From: Krasilnikovia cinnamomea
GTDB lineage: Bacteria > Actinomycetota > Actinomycetes > Mycobacteriales > Micromonosporaceae
Length of the DNA: 64,000 bases
Direction: 5' to 3'
Assembly (NCBI RefSeq): GCF_004217545.1
Contig: NZ_SHKY01000001.1
Location: 2,418,001-2,482,000 of the forward strand
Below, in pieces: positions 26,471 through 34,511 of the stretch. Every line of letters begins with the position of its first letter. Within the stretch, counting starts at the first letter, position 1. The notes under the pieces are model-generated. The model had not been told where the DNA came from. It did not search any database and saw nothing but the letters and a program-made list of their open reading frames with translations. Both the position numbers and the translations under genes were made by a program.

Positions 26471-26657
26471 CTTGTACTCCCGGACCTCTCTGCGACGAGT
26501 GCTCCCCGCCTCGCAGTTGACAGTCGGTTCGCGGTGTTGTGGGCCGGGGTCCGCGGCAGGTGCATTCCGGGTGCGCCACCCCGGTGCGCTCCAGGCCCGA
26601 ACCCGGCGGCCCTACACTCGCCCGGCCGCGATCCGGCGGAGCCTGCCCGGCGGGACA

Positions 26658-28391
26658 TCACGTGTCGCGGCCCGGCACGCCGTGGCCGCCGAGGCCCGCG
26701 ATCTGGCGGATGGCGTCGTCGAGGTCGCGGCTGAGCTGCTCCACCAGCCCGCGCTGGCGTTCGGCGAGGCCGTGGACCTCGCCGGTGGTACCGGTGATGT
26801 CGGTGACGGAACCGGCCATGGTCTGGATCGTCGTGGACATCGCGCGCATCTCGCGCTCCAGTTCGCCGACGATGCTGGTGATCTCGTCGGTGGATTCGGC
26901 GGTCGAGGTGGCCAGGTTCTTGACCTCCCCGGCGACGACCGCGAACCCGCGCCCGGCCTCGCCGGCCCGGGCGGCCTCGATCGTTGCGTTCAGCGCCAGC
27001 AGGTTCGTCTGCGCCGCCACCTCGGTGATCATCTCGGCGATCCCGGCGACCCGGCGCAGGCTGTCGCCGAGAGCGTCGACCGCGTGTTCGGCGTTGCCGG
27101 CATGCTCCACCAGGTTGCGGCTGGCCGCGTGCGCGGCGTCGATCCGGGCATCGATGTCGCGGGTGGCGGTGCGGACGTCGCCGACGTGGCCGACCACCCC
27201 GGCGAGGCGGTCCACGACCGCGCCCGAGGTGCGGTCGACGGTCTCCCGGGCCTGCCGGCGGGACTCGTCCTGGACGCGTTCCTGCTCCGCGTACGTCCGG
27301 CGCAGCTGTTCCTCGCGCTGGGCCTGTTCGGCGTGCAGCGCGGCGTCCTGGGCGGCCAGCGTCTCCAGCATGGTGTCGATCGTCGCGGCCAGCGCACCGA
27401 TGTCGCCCTTGCCGGGGTGCCCGATGCGCAGGCTGCGGTCACCGGAGGCGATGACGGCCTCGGTGGTACGCCGCAGCGGCCGCACCTGCTGGCGTACCGC
27501 GCGGCGCGACAGGATCCCGAACGCGCCGAGCAGCAGCAGCGTGCCGACCGCGGTGAACAGGAAGATCTGGTTGGCGGTCCGGCCGGCGATCCGGTGCAGC
27601 TGCCGGTCGCCGATCGAGCGCAGGACGATCGGGCCGCCGTTCGCGGTCGGTACGACGGCGTCCACGGCGACCTGGGTTTCGTTCAGCGTGGCGGTGCTGA
27701 CCGCGATGCGTCCCAGCCGACTGGCGAGCACGGAACGCTCGGCGGCGCCGGTGTGCCGCTGGGCCACCCGGGTCAGCGACAGGTCGACCTCGGCGCCCAG
27801 CTTGGTCAGGGCCGCCGGGTCGAGCGACTTGAGGTAGATCAGGCCGCCGGTGGCCGGTGGCTCCCCGCTGCTGCGGTACGCGGCGAAGCCGCAGTACAGG
27901 TACGGGCGGTCGGCGGCCAGGATCATGCCGCAGATGCCGTCACCGCTCTCGGCGGCGGGGTCGAACAGGCGCCGCAGCAGCGCCCGGTCCCGCAGCTCGG
28001 CCGGGACGTCGGCGAGTTCCGCGGCGCCCGAGGCGTCCGCCAGCACTCCCACCCGTGGCGTGCCGTCGAGCCCGGCACCCATGACCCCGTCGACCACACC
28101 GGTGCCGCGCAGGTATTCCGGTTCGAAGCTCTCCAGGAAGCCCTCGCTGTCGGCGGCGGCGACCTGGTCGGCGGAGTCGTCCCACTCCGAGTTCGTGGCG
28201 CCGAACGTGCTCAGCAGCGCCACCTGACCGTCGAGCGCGATGCCCAACCGCTGGGCGTCGCGGGCCAGCTGGTTGGCCTCGAGATCCTCGAACGGGCCGG
28301 TGGCGATCGCACGGAGCGCCAGGAAGACGGCCAGCAGCACGATCGCGCCCGCCACTACCGGGCGGAGATAGCGCAGGAGTCGAAAGGTCAC
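26658..28391 (-). CDS. Methyl-accepting chemotaxis protein
   Basis: 577 residues from GTG 28391. First membrane segment about 8-30, periplasm-side sensor domain 31-265 of CHASE4-like appearance ([14 protein letters not shown]), second membrane segment about 270-293, HAMP 295-345, and a signalling coiled coil to the end. The hairpin tip is intact: [26 protein letters not shown], then [15 protein letters not shown]. No pentapeptide tether for CheR is seen. The longer frame to GTG 28418 would start inside the -35 element, so it is rejected. Placed beside the flagellar genes and preceded by a FliA-type promoter, it likely guides zoospore chemotaxis; no che genes are in the window. Confidence 0.88.
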   Translation of the reverse strand: MTFRLLRYLRPVVAGAIVLLAVFLALRAIATGPFEDLEANQLARDAQRLGIALDGQVALLSTFGATNSEWDDSADQVAAADSEGFLESFEPEYLRGTGVVDGVMGAGLDGTPRVGVLADASGAAELADVPAELRDRALLRRLFDPAAESGDGICGMILAADRPYLYCGFAAYRSSGEPPATGGLIYLKSLDPAALTKLGAEVDLSLTRVAQRHTGAAERSVLASRLGRIAVSTATLNETQVAVDAVVPTANGGPIVLRSIGDRQLHRIAGRTANQIFLFTAVGTLLLLGAFGILSRRAVRQQVRPLRRTTEAVIASGDRSLRIGHPGKGDIGALAATIDTMLETLAAQDAALHAEQAQREEQLRRTYAEQERVQDESRRQARETVDRTSGAVVDRLAGVVGHVGDVRTATRDIDARIDAAHAASRNLVEHAGNAEHAVDALGDSLRRVAGIAEMITEVAAQTNLLALNATIEAARAGEAGRGFAVVAGEVKNLATSTAESTDEITSIVGELEREMRAMSTTIQTMAGSVTDITGTTGEVHGLAERQRGLVEQLSRDLDDAIRQIAGLGGHGVPGRDT

Positions 28392-28399
28392 ACATTTAG

Positions 28400-28425
28400 T
28401 TCGGCCACCGGCTCGCACAATTGTG
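28400..28425 (-). promoter_or_regulatory. FliA-type promoter of chemoreceptor gene
   Basis: Minus strand CACA, 16 bases, GCCGAA. One mismatch to the CTCA-N16-GCCGAA pattern of the flagellar genes. The expected start point is about 28393, which would make the mRNA leaderless or nearly so at GTG 28391. Confidence 0.68.
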
Positions 28426-28429
28426 CGAG
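28412..28429. promoter_or_regulatory. 18-bp perfect palindrome over chemoreceptor promoter
   Basis: CTCGCACAATTGTGCGAG, a perfect uninterrupted palindrome covering the -35 and part of the spacer. A repressor or activator dimer bound here would control the chemoreceptor gene directly. Confidence 0.6.
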
Positions 28430-28486
28430 ATCACCGCGTGACACTCGACACGCGTCGGCCGCCACCGGCATGTCGGCCGCGCGGCG

Positions 28487-30271
28487 CTAAACCGTCGCGA
28501 GAAGGCGCTCCCGCGCGAGGAGATCCGGCGCGTCGAACCACTCGTCGTAGTGCGTGGCCGGACCGAGCAGAGTGAGCGCGGCGACATACGCCTCGCCATC
28601 GAGCCGCCGCCCGGTCACCAGCCCGGCCAGCGCCTGCAGATAGTGGTAGTCGGTATACCCCGGAAACGCTTCCAGACCGTTCTTGATGAGGTCGTTCGCC
28701 TCGGCGTCGCGCCCGAGTTGCAGGAGCGTGATGGCCATCCACCGGCCGAGTGCCGCCCGGGCCGAGTCGTCCTCGTCGCGTTGGTAGGCGTCGAGGAAAC
28801 CCGCCATCGCGGCGTCGAAACGCCCGGCGGTGAACGCGCGCAGAGCGGCGGCGTACGGCAGGTCGCGCGGCGCGGTGTTCGCGTGGGCCGGCACGTACGC
28901 GCGGGTGGTGCCCGCCCCGCCGTGCCGTCGCCGGCCGACGACCTGCCACCGGACGACGCGGTGGCCTTCGAACGCCGGGAAGGACACGGGTACGGCCAGG
29001 CGGGCGGCCGCGGTCGCTGCCGCGCGTCGGCGCAGCGTGTTCTCGGCGTCTCCGTCCGCGAAGTGCAGCCCGCGGAGGTCGAACTGCCACGTGTCGTCGA
29101 TCGTCGGAGCTGACCACGTCGCGCACACGCCGCGGTAGGTGTCTTCGACCCGCCTCATGATCGCGTCCCAGGAGTACTCCGCCGCGGTAGCCAGCCCGCC
29201 CTCGCGCAGCCTGCCGGCCAGTTCCGGCTCGTCGAGCACCCGACGCACCGCGCTCACCAGCCCGTCCACGTCACGTACGTCGCAGAGCAGGGCGTTCACG
29301 CCGTCGCGTGCGTACTCCAGGACGCCGACGTTGCGGGTGGACACGACCGGTGTCCCCGAGGCCATCGCCTCGATGACCGGTAACGCGAACGACTCGTAAT
29401 GGGAGCAGCAGACATACACCGACGCACCCCGGTAGATTGCGCCCAGCGTGGCTTGATCCGGAGCGACGACCACGTGGCCCAGCGGTTCCCGCGGCGGGCG
29501 TGGCGTGACCCAGACGAGGTCCAGCTCGCGCCGGTCGGCCTGCAGCGCCTGCCACATCCGGCGCATCTCGGCCATGCCCTTGAACTCGTTGCCATCCCAG
29601 CCGACGACCATCACGTACGGGCGGTCCCTGCTGAACCTGGTACCGGCGGGGTGGAACACGTCCGGGTCGGCGGCGTTGTGCACGACCACCGCCTCGACGC
29701 CGAAGCGGGTCCGGAGCACCTCGGCGGTCGTGCCGCTCACGGTGATCGTCGCGTCGGCCGCCGCCATGCTGCGGGAGACCAGCGCGTGGGTCTCCTCGTC
29801 GATGTCCTCGAACAGGTGAAGATCGCCCTGCTCGAAGTGAACGACCGGGGCGGTGCCGAGGACCCGCGCGGCCATGATCTGATCCCACGCTCCCGCGACG
29901 ACCAGATCGCAGGCGGGATCGCACGCCGGTACGGCCTCGGCGAGTTCCAGCCCCCACGGCACCTGCATGAACGGCACTCGCAGGTCGAACCAGTCCGGTT
30001 GCCGGTAGTGGCTGAGAACGGTGACCCGGTGACCCCGCGCGGCCATGCGGTTCGCCTGCTCGAACTGCACCCGTGTCCCGCCGCAGATGTCGGTGCGCGG
30101 GACGAGATAGCACAGCCGGAGCCGCGCGGGCGCATCGCCGGACGGGGATCGGTGCGGGGCGACCGGCAGCACCTCCCGGCGGGCGATGAACTCGGTGCGG
30201 CGGGCACCGGCGACCGCGGCGTACAGGTCAGGCCGCAGCACGTCGCCCGAGTCGTGCGAAGAAGCTTTCAC
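28487..30271 (-). CDS. GT4 glycosyltransferase with helical-repeat tail
   Basis: 594 residues. A GT-B fold: RLCYLVPRTDICGGTRVQFEQANRMAARG at the N-terminus, then VMVVGWDGNEFKGMAEMRRM (donor-domain start) and the EX7E motif in YVCCSHYESFALPVIEAMASGTPVV with NVGVLEYARDGVNALL. After about residue 430 come a non-catalytic region and two or three TPR-like helix pairs (AFTAGRFDAAMAGFLDAYQRDEDD, LGRDAEANDLIKNGLEAFPGY). GTG 30271, 21 bases after the neighbouring GT2 gene, so one operon. Set between csrA/fliW and a chemoreceptor gene, it may glycosylate flagellin or surface polymers; the acceptor is inferred. Confidence 0.78.
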   Translation of the reverse strand: MKASSHDSGDVLRPDLYAAVAGARRTEFIARREVLPVAPHRSPSGDAPARLRLCYLVPRTDICGGTRVQFEQANRMAARGHRVTVLSHYRQPDWFDLRVPFMQVPWGLELAEAVPACDPACDLVVAGAWDQIMAARVLGTAPVVHFEQGDLHLFEDIDEETHALVSRSMAAADATITVSGTTAEVLRTRFGVEAVVVHNAADPDVFHPAGTRFSRDRPYVMVVGWDGNEFKGMAEMRRMWQALQADRRELDLVWVTPRPPREPLGHVVVAPDQATLGAIYRGASVYVCCSHYESFALPVIEAMASGTPVVSTRNVGVLEYARDGVNALLCDVRDVDGLVSAVRRVLDEPELAGRLREGGLATAAEYSWDAIMRRVEDTYRGVCATWSAPTIDDTWQFDLRGLHFADGDAENTLRRRAAATAAARLAVPVSFPAFEGHRVVRWQVVGRRRHGGAGTTRAYVPAHANTAPRDLPYAAALRAFTAGRFDAAMAGFLDAYQRDEDDSARAALGRWMAITLLQLGRDAEANDLIKNGLEAFPGYTDYHYLQALAGLVTGRRLDGEAYVAALTLLGPATHYDEWFDAPDLLARERLLATV

Positions 30272-30292
30272 CGCAACATCCGTCCCCTCGCG

Positions 30293-32437
30293 TCACACCA
30301 TCTCGATCGCGGACGCCACACCGGGAGCGAGCGCGCGCAGTTCCTCCAGCACCGCGCTGGTCTGCTCGTCGGGCACCTGGTCGAGCGCCTCGGCCAGCGG
30401 GGCGAGCGCGGCCTGGTCACCGAAGAACTCCAGCGCGGCCGCCGCCGCCAGTGCCCGCTGGACGGCGGGACGTTCGGTGGAGGTTGCGGTAGCCAGCAGT
30501 GGGCAGTATTTCGCGAGGTCCTGTTCCCGCAGCCGGCGCGACCACTCGATCGCCCGGTTCAGCGGCAGCCGATCGGCCAGCCAGACCACCACCCCGAAGA
30601 TCCGGGGGTCGCCGGGGAAGCGTTGCCAGAGCGCCTCGATCACGGCATCGGCCAGCTCGGGTGACGCCGTACGCGTGCTGTACAGCACCTCCCGGACTGC
30701 GGGTTCGGGAATCAGCCGGACCAGCTCGGTCAGGTCGGAACCCGCTTCGTCCAGCACTGTGCTCATCACTTCGAGTGGGAGCAGCAGACGTCCGGCGCGC
30801 AGCGCCGGGCGCAGAATCTCGGCCGCCTCTGCCGCCCGGCCGGTGGCTCTGAGGCTGGCGACCTCGTTCGGTGCCATCTCGCGGCGGCCGGCCGCCATGC
30901 CGAAGTCGTTGGTGGCGGTTTCCGGCATCCCGCGGAGAATCTCCAGCACTCGCTCGTGGTCGCCCTCGGTGGCCCGGATGACGATCTCCGCCTCGTCCAC
31001 CGTGACCGGCTCACGGGCGACCTTGCGCAGATCCGAGAGGGCCGCGCTCGCCTCGTCGAGTCGGCCGGTCTGCGCGCAGCACCGGATCAGCGTGTAGAGC
31101 AGTCCGGTCCGGATGAAGCTGTCGGGGTGGGCGGCGAGCCCGGACCGGCATGCTTCGATGGCAGCCTCCGGGTCGCCGGCCTTGCTGACCGATCGGGCGA
31201 GGTTGAAGAGGGCCTCCGGCCCCTCGTCTCGGGCCAGCTCGGCGAGACGGGCGTTGCGACCCACCTTGTCCTTGGTCGCGAACGAGGTCTCGAGGTAGCC
31301 GGAATGCAGGAGAGCCAGCCCGTCGATGGGCCGGGTCTCCGGGATTTCGCCGGTGATCCGGTGGACGACGTGTTCGTGCAGCCGGCCGCGGTACCGGTTC
31401 TCGTGCGCGCGGAACAAGCGCGTGGACTGCACCGTGACGTTGCCGGTCGCGGTCTGGCTGACCTGGGGGACGAGGAACCCGTCGACGGTCCGTTCGGCGG
31501 TGGCCAACTGGTGTCGCAGTGCGGTGACGTCGCCCTGGACGACTTCGTCGGCGTCGACGGTGAAGGACCACTGGCCTCGGCTGTGGGCGATGGATCGGTT
31601 GCGGGCGTCGCCGAAGTGGTCGTCCCAGTAGCCGTCGACGACGTGGGCGCCGTGTTCGCGGGCGATCTCCCGGGTGCGGTCGGTGGAGCCGGTGTCGTAG
31701 ACGACGATCTCGTCCGCCGCGTCGCGCAGCGCACTCAGGCACTCGGCGATGACCGCTTCCTCGTCCTTGGTGATCAGGCACGCCGACAGTAGCGGCGCGT
31801 CGATGGGCGGGGCGGGCACCAGCGCACACTGCCGCCCGCCGAAGTGGGCGATCAGCGCGCTCTCGACCAGCAGCAGGCGGCCGTGCTCGCGCAGCTTTTC
31901 GTACGGCATGTCCAGGGTGGGCCCGCCGACGCGCGCCAACGCTTCCCGGCGGACCGCGACGCATACCGGGCCGAGCCGGTCCACCTCGGTCAGGCCGCGA
32001 TTGTCCTGGCGCCACTGCCGGGCGTACGCCTTGAACTTGGTGACACTGGCGAGCGCCTCGGGGGGCAGCCCGACGCGCTGCGGGCCGAACGTACGAAAGC
32101 AACGGGGCCCGGCGGCGACGACGGTGGGGTCGTCGAACGCCGCGGCGACGGCGTCCAGCCAGTTTGGGGTCAGGAGCGTGTCGCCGTCGAGCAGCACGGC
32201 GATCGGATGGTTGGTGGCGGACAATCCGGCCGACCAGCGAGCGCCCTGCTCCGGTGACGCATCGTCCACAACGGTCAGCCAGGACTGGGCGCGGGTCTTG
32301 GCGGCGAGATCAGGCCGGCGCGGCGGGAGCACGCAGACGACCTCGTCGCGCAGCCCGAGTGTCGGTCGCAGACCGTCCAGGAATTTCTGGAATTCGTCGG
32401 CGGTGCCGCTGGCGGTGACGATCACGGAGACGGGCAC
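30293..32437 (-). CDS. Tandem GT2 glycosyltransferase with TPR-like domain
   Basis: About 714 residues with two family-2 (GT-A) domains. The first, 1-215, has PVSVIVTASGTADEF and LLDGDTLLTPNWLDAV (DXD-like). The second, 215-440, has LLSACLITKDEEAVIAECLSALR, YDTGSTDRTREIAREHGA and TVDADEVVQGD (DXD). From about 440 helical repeats follow (ALFNLARSVSKAGDPEAAIEACRSGLAAHPDS). GTG 32437 is preceded by GAGGTGA at 5 bases, better than GTG 32446. Domain order GT2-GT2-TPR is typical of enzymes that decorate secreted proteins or glycans. It follows csrA by 85 bases and overlaps the flagellar region, suggesting flagellin glycosylation; not proven. Confidence 0.76.
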   Translation of the reverse strand: MPVSVIVTASGTADEFQKFLDGLRPTLGLRDEVVCVLPPRRPDLAAKTRAQSWLTVVDDASPEQGARWSAGLSATNHPIAVLLDGDTLLTPNWLDAVAAAFDDPTVVAAGPRCFRTFGPQRVGLPPEALASVTKFKAYARQWRQDNRGLTEVDRLGPVCVAVRREALARVGGPTLDMPYEKLREHGRLLLVESALIAHFGGRQCALVPAPPIDAPLLSACLITKDEEAVIAECLSALRDAADEIVVYDTGSTDRTREIAREHGAHVVDGYWDDHFGDARNRSIAHSRGQWSFTVDADEVVQGDVTALRHQLATAERTVDGFLVPQVSQTATGNVTVQSTRLFRAHENRYRGRLHEHVVHRITGEIPETRPIDGLALLHSGYLETSFATKDKVGRNARLAELARDEGPEALFNLARSVSKAGDPEAAIEACRSGLAAHPDSFIRTGLLYTLIRCCAQTGRLDEASAALSDLRKVAREPVTVDEAEIVIRATEGDHERVLEILRGMPETATNDFGMAAGRREMAPNEVASLRATGRAAEAAEILRPALRAGRLLLPLEVMSTVLDEAGSDLTELVRLIPEPAVREVLYSTRTASPELADAVIEALWQRFPGDPRIFGVVVWLADRLPLNRAIEWSRRLREQDLAKYCPLLATATSTERPAVQRALAAAAALEFFGDQAALAPLAEALDQVPDEQTSAVLEELRALAPGVASAIEMV

Positions 32438-32522
32438 GCGGATCACCTCTGGTCGATCGGCCGTTGGGGCGCAAGCCCGAGGAGTACGGCCGACCTTCGG
32501 CGGATCAATCCGGGCACACGCC

Positions 32523-32771
32523 TCAGCTCTTGTCCGGCTTGGCCGCCGGTCGGAGGCTGTCGGCCAGTGCCTGCACCGCCTCGTCGTCCGGTGACGCCGC
32601 CGCGCGGTTGGCGGCCTGCAACTCCCGGTAGACCTCCTCGCGGTGCACCTGCACGTCGCGCGGGGCCTGGATGCCGATCCGGATGACATCGCCGCGCGCC
32701 TCGAGCACGGTCACGACGATGTCATCGCCGATGATCACGCTCTCGCCGGCCTTCCTGGTGAGCACCAGCAT
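32523..32771 (-). CDS. csrA: Carbon storage regulator CsrA
   Basis: 82 residues: the CsrA core [50 protein letters not shown], followed by a 25-residue Ala/Asp/Lys tail. Arg near position 6 and the VHREEVY segment, which contact GGA motifs in RNA, are kept. CsrA is a translational repressor; in Bacillus it blocks flagellin mRNA and is held back by FliW. ATG 32771 follows GAGAGGG at 6 bases. The fliW gene lies upstream behind a terminator hairpin. A TAGATT element (minus strand, 32809-32804) may be its own -10. Likely target: the fliC leader in this window. Confidence 0.92.
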   Translation of the reverse strand: MLVLTRKAGESVIIGDDIVVTVLEARGDVIRIGIQAPRDVQVHREEVYRELQAANRAAASPDDEAVQALADSLRPAAKPDKS

Positions 32772-32838
32772 TGGCTGCCCTCTCGCCATCCGTGGACAAG
32801 GACAATCTAGCCGCGCCCGCGACACACGGCCGCCGACG

Positions 32839-32870
32839 GCACGGGTCCGGCTCGCTGGCCGGACCCGTGC
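32839..32870 (-). terminator. Terminator between fliW and csrA
   Basis: GCACGGGTCCGGC and its perfect complement form a 13-bp stem with a 6-base loop, 2 bases beyond the fliW stop. No U run, but very stable. It separates fliW from csrA, which are usually cotranscribed in other bacteria. Confidence 0.68.
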
Positions 32871-32872
32871 TG

Positions 32873-33304
32873 TCAGTAGTTGCGGCGCATGACCGCCCGA
32901 ACCGGCATCTTGCTGCCCTGCAGGATGACCTGCATGGCCCGGCGGGTGTCCCGGTCCACGATTATCGGCGCCATCAGGTTCGCCGTGGTCTCCTCTGTTC
33001 CGGCGGTGATGACGACCATGACCAGTACCCGGTCCGGATCCTGGTTGTTCAACGCCGCGAGAGCTTCGTTGTCGATCTCCGGCGCGTAGTCCGGGAAGAA
33101 CGGCTCGGGCGGGGCCACCAGGAACCGCAGGCTCGGGTCCTGAACCGAGGTGAACGCGTAGAGCAAACCCTCGTCGTTCAGCCGGACCAGCACGAACTGC
33201 CGATGGGCGGGGAAGCCGGCCATGGGCGCGGCCATCTCGATGATCGGCAGATCGATGTCGGTCATGATGTCCCCCATAGGTCGGGACGCGGTGCGAGTAG
33301 TCAT
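32873..33304 (-). CDS. fliW: Flagellar assembly factor FliW
   Basis: 143 residues. Typical FliW core: [58 protein letters not shown], then [36 protein letters not shown]. FliW binds free flagellin or CsrA and so ties flagellin synthesis to its export. GAGGTGACC precedes ATG 33304; ATG 33265, with GGGGGA ahead, would shorten it by 13 residues. The ribosome site lies in the last codons of the decayed flgL fragment, which shows that fliW once directly followed a flgL gene. Confidence 0.9.
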   Translation of the reverse strand: MTTRTASRPMGDIMTDIDLPIIEMAAPMAGFPAHRQFVLVRLNDEGLLYAFTSVQDPSLRFLVAPPEPFFPDYAPEIDNEALAALNNQDPDRVLVMVVITAGTEETTANLMAPIIVDRDTRRAMQVILQGSKMPVRAVMRRNY

Positions 33305-33306
33305 GG

Positions 33307-33435
33307 TCACCTCAGAAAGTCGATGAGCGAGGGCTGGCCCGCCTTGGCCACTCGGGCAAGGCGGCCTGGTACGACGTCTGCTGGAGCTGTGTTTCCATGA
33401 TGGTCTCGGCAGAGCGAGTCCTCGATGTCGGACAT
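33307..33435 (-). pseudogene. Decayed C-terminal fragment of a second flgL
   Basis: On the minus strand the pieces MSDIED, ETIMETQLQQTSYQAAL and [16 protein letters not shown]-stop align in order with the FlgL C-terminus (VSDIEDVDLP, KTIMEMQLQQTAYQSAL, TAKVIQPSLLDYLR). A 2-base loss after MSDIED and a 1-base loss after QAAL put them in different frames. Upstream of MSDIED the similarity fades. It abuts fliW by 2 bases. Confidence 0.82.
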
Positions 33436-33566
33436 TTCGCGGCGCCCACGGCACCAAGTGGTCCCCCGGCAGCGTCCTCGTCTGCGTGATCCGATTCTAT
33501 CGGCTTCCGATCTCTGGAACGGGCGGTTTCCGCTAGTCACCGGCATTGTTGTGCTCGTTTCGGAAA

Positions 33567-33606
33567 CGACGACGGCCCCCGGGGGATCCCCCGGGGGCCG
33601 TCGTCG
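33567..33606 (-). terminator. 40-base perfect palindrome ending flgN-flgK-flgL
   Basis: A perfect 20+20 palindrome centred at 33586/33587, arms beginning CGACGACGGCCCCCGGGG, 7 bases beyond the flgL stop. As RNA it folds into a very stable hairpin. It would separate flgL from the pseudogene and fliW. Confidence 0.82.
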
Positions 33607-33613
33607 ATCACGT

Positions 33614-34501
33614 CTACCGCAAGTAGTCCAGCAGCGATGGCTGGATGACCTTGGCAGTCGCGGCCAGCGCCGACTGGTACGCGGTCTGCTGCAGCTGCAT
33701 CTCCATGATCGTCTTGGGCAGGTCGACGTCCTCGATGTCCGAGACCTGGTTCTTCAGCGCGTCCACTCGCCTCTGCGCGGTGTCCTTCGCCTGCGACACC
33801 CGGTTGTACCGGGCACCCACATCCGCCAGGGTCGACTTGATGAGGTCGCCGGAGGCGTTCAGCTTGTCCATGCTGGCCTGCAACGCCGGTGTGTTGTTGG
33901 CGCGCAGGCTCGTGGCGATGTCCGACAGCACCGTGAAGAGCTGGTCCGGACCGGTACCAAAGACGTTCGGACCGACTTCGCCGACCCGTACCTGGGAGCC
34001 GTTGCCGATCGTGCGCATCACGTCGCCGGTGTCACCGAGGTAGACCCCGGTGCTGTCGTACGCGGCAGGCAGCGTGGTGGTGCCGCCGAACACCGGCCGT
34101 CCGAGGTAGGTGGTGTTCGCGACGCCGATCAGGCCGTCCCGGATGTTCTCCACCTCGACCGCCAGCGCCTCGCGCGATTCCTGCGAGGCGGCGCCGTTCT
34201 GGCTCTGGATGCCGAGTTCCCGCACCCGGTTCAGCTGGGTCAGCGACGTGGTGAGGATGTTGTCGACCGTACCGAGCCAGCCCAGGCCGTCGTCGGCGTT
34301 GCGGGAGTACTGCTCGTTGACCCGCGCCTCGCCACGCAGCTGCATCGACGAGAGCGTGCCGCTCGGCGAGTCGGACGGCCGGCTGATCAGCTTGCCGCTG
34401 GACAGCTGCTCCTGGAGCTTGCCACTGCGGGCGACGTTGCGCTGCAGGTTGGCCATCACCCGGGTGGTGATGCTGCCCTCGGTGACCCTTATCTGAGGCA
34501 T
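33614..34501 (-). CDS. flgL: Hook-filament junction protein FlgL (HAP3)
   Basis: 295 residues. Flagellin-like D0/D1 ends: IRVTEGSITTRVMANLQRNVARSGKLQEQLSSGKLISRPSD at the N-terminus and the C-terminal helix KTIMEMQLQQTAYQSALAATAKVIQPSLLDYLR. The middle (about 130-190) is a short beta domain. FlgL forms the ring between FlgK and the filament and is exported with the FlgN chaperone. It follows flgK by 10 bases. Its length is normal for Gram-positive species. The strong palindrome behind it ends the operon, and a broken second copy lies just beyond. Confidence 0.93.
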   Translation of the reverse strand: MPQIRVTEGSITTRVMANLQRNVARSGKLQEQLSSGKLISRPSDSPSGTLSSMQLRGEARVNEQYSRNADDGLGWLGTVDNILTTSLTQLNRVRELGIQSQNGAASQESREALAVEVENIRDGLIGVANTTYLGRPVFGGTTTLPAAYDSTGVYLGDTGDVMRTIGNGSQVRVGEVGPNVFGTGPDQLFTVLSDIATSLRANNTPALQASMDKLNASGDLIKSTLADVGARYNRVSQAKDTAQRRVDALKNQVSDIEDVDLPKTIMEMQLQQTAYQSALAATAKVIQPSLLDYLR

Positions 34502-34511
34502 GTCGTCCTAC

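Noticed and set aside
33480-33510. FliA-type promoter of fliW (GCCGATAG on the minus strand)
   Set aside because: The -10 fits but no CTCA-like element lies 15-17 bases upstream (GCCC instead).
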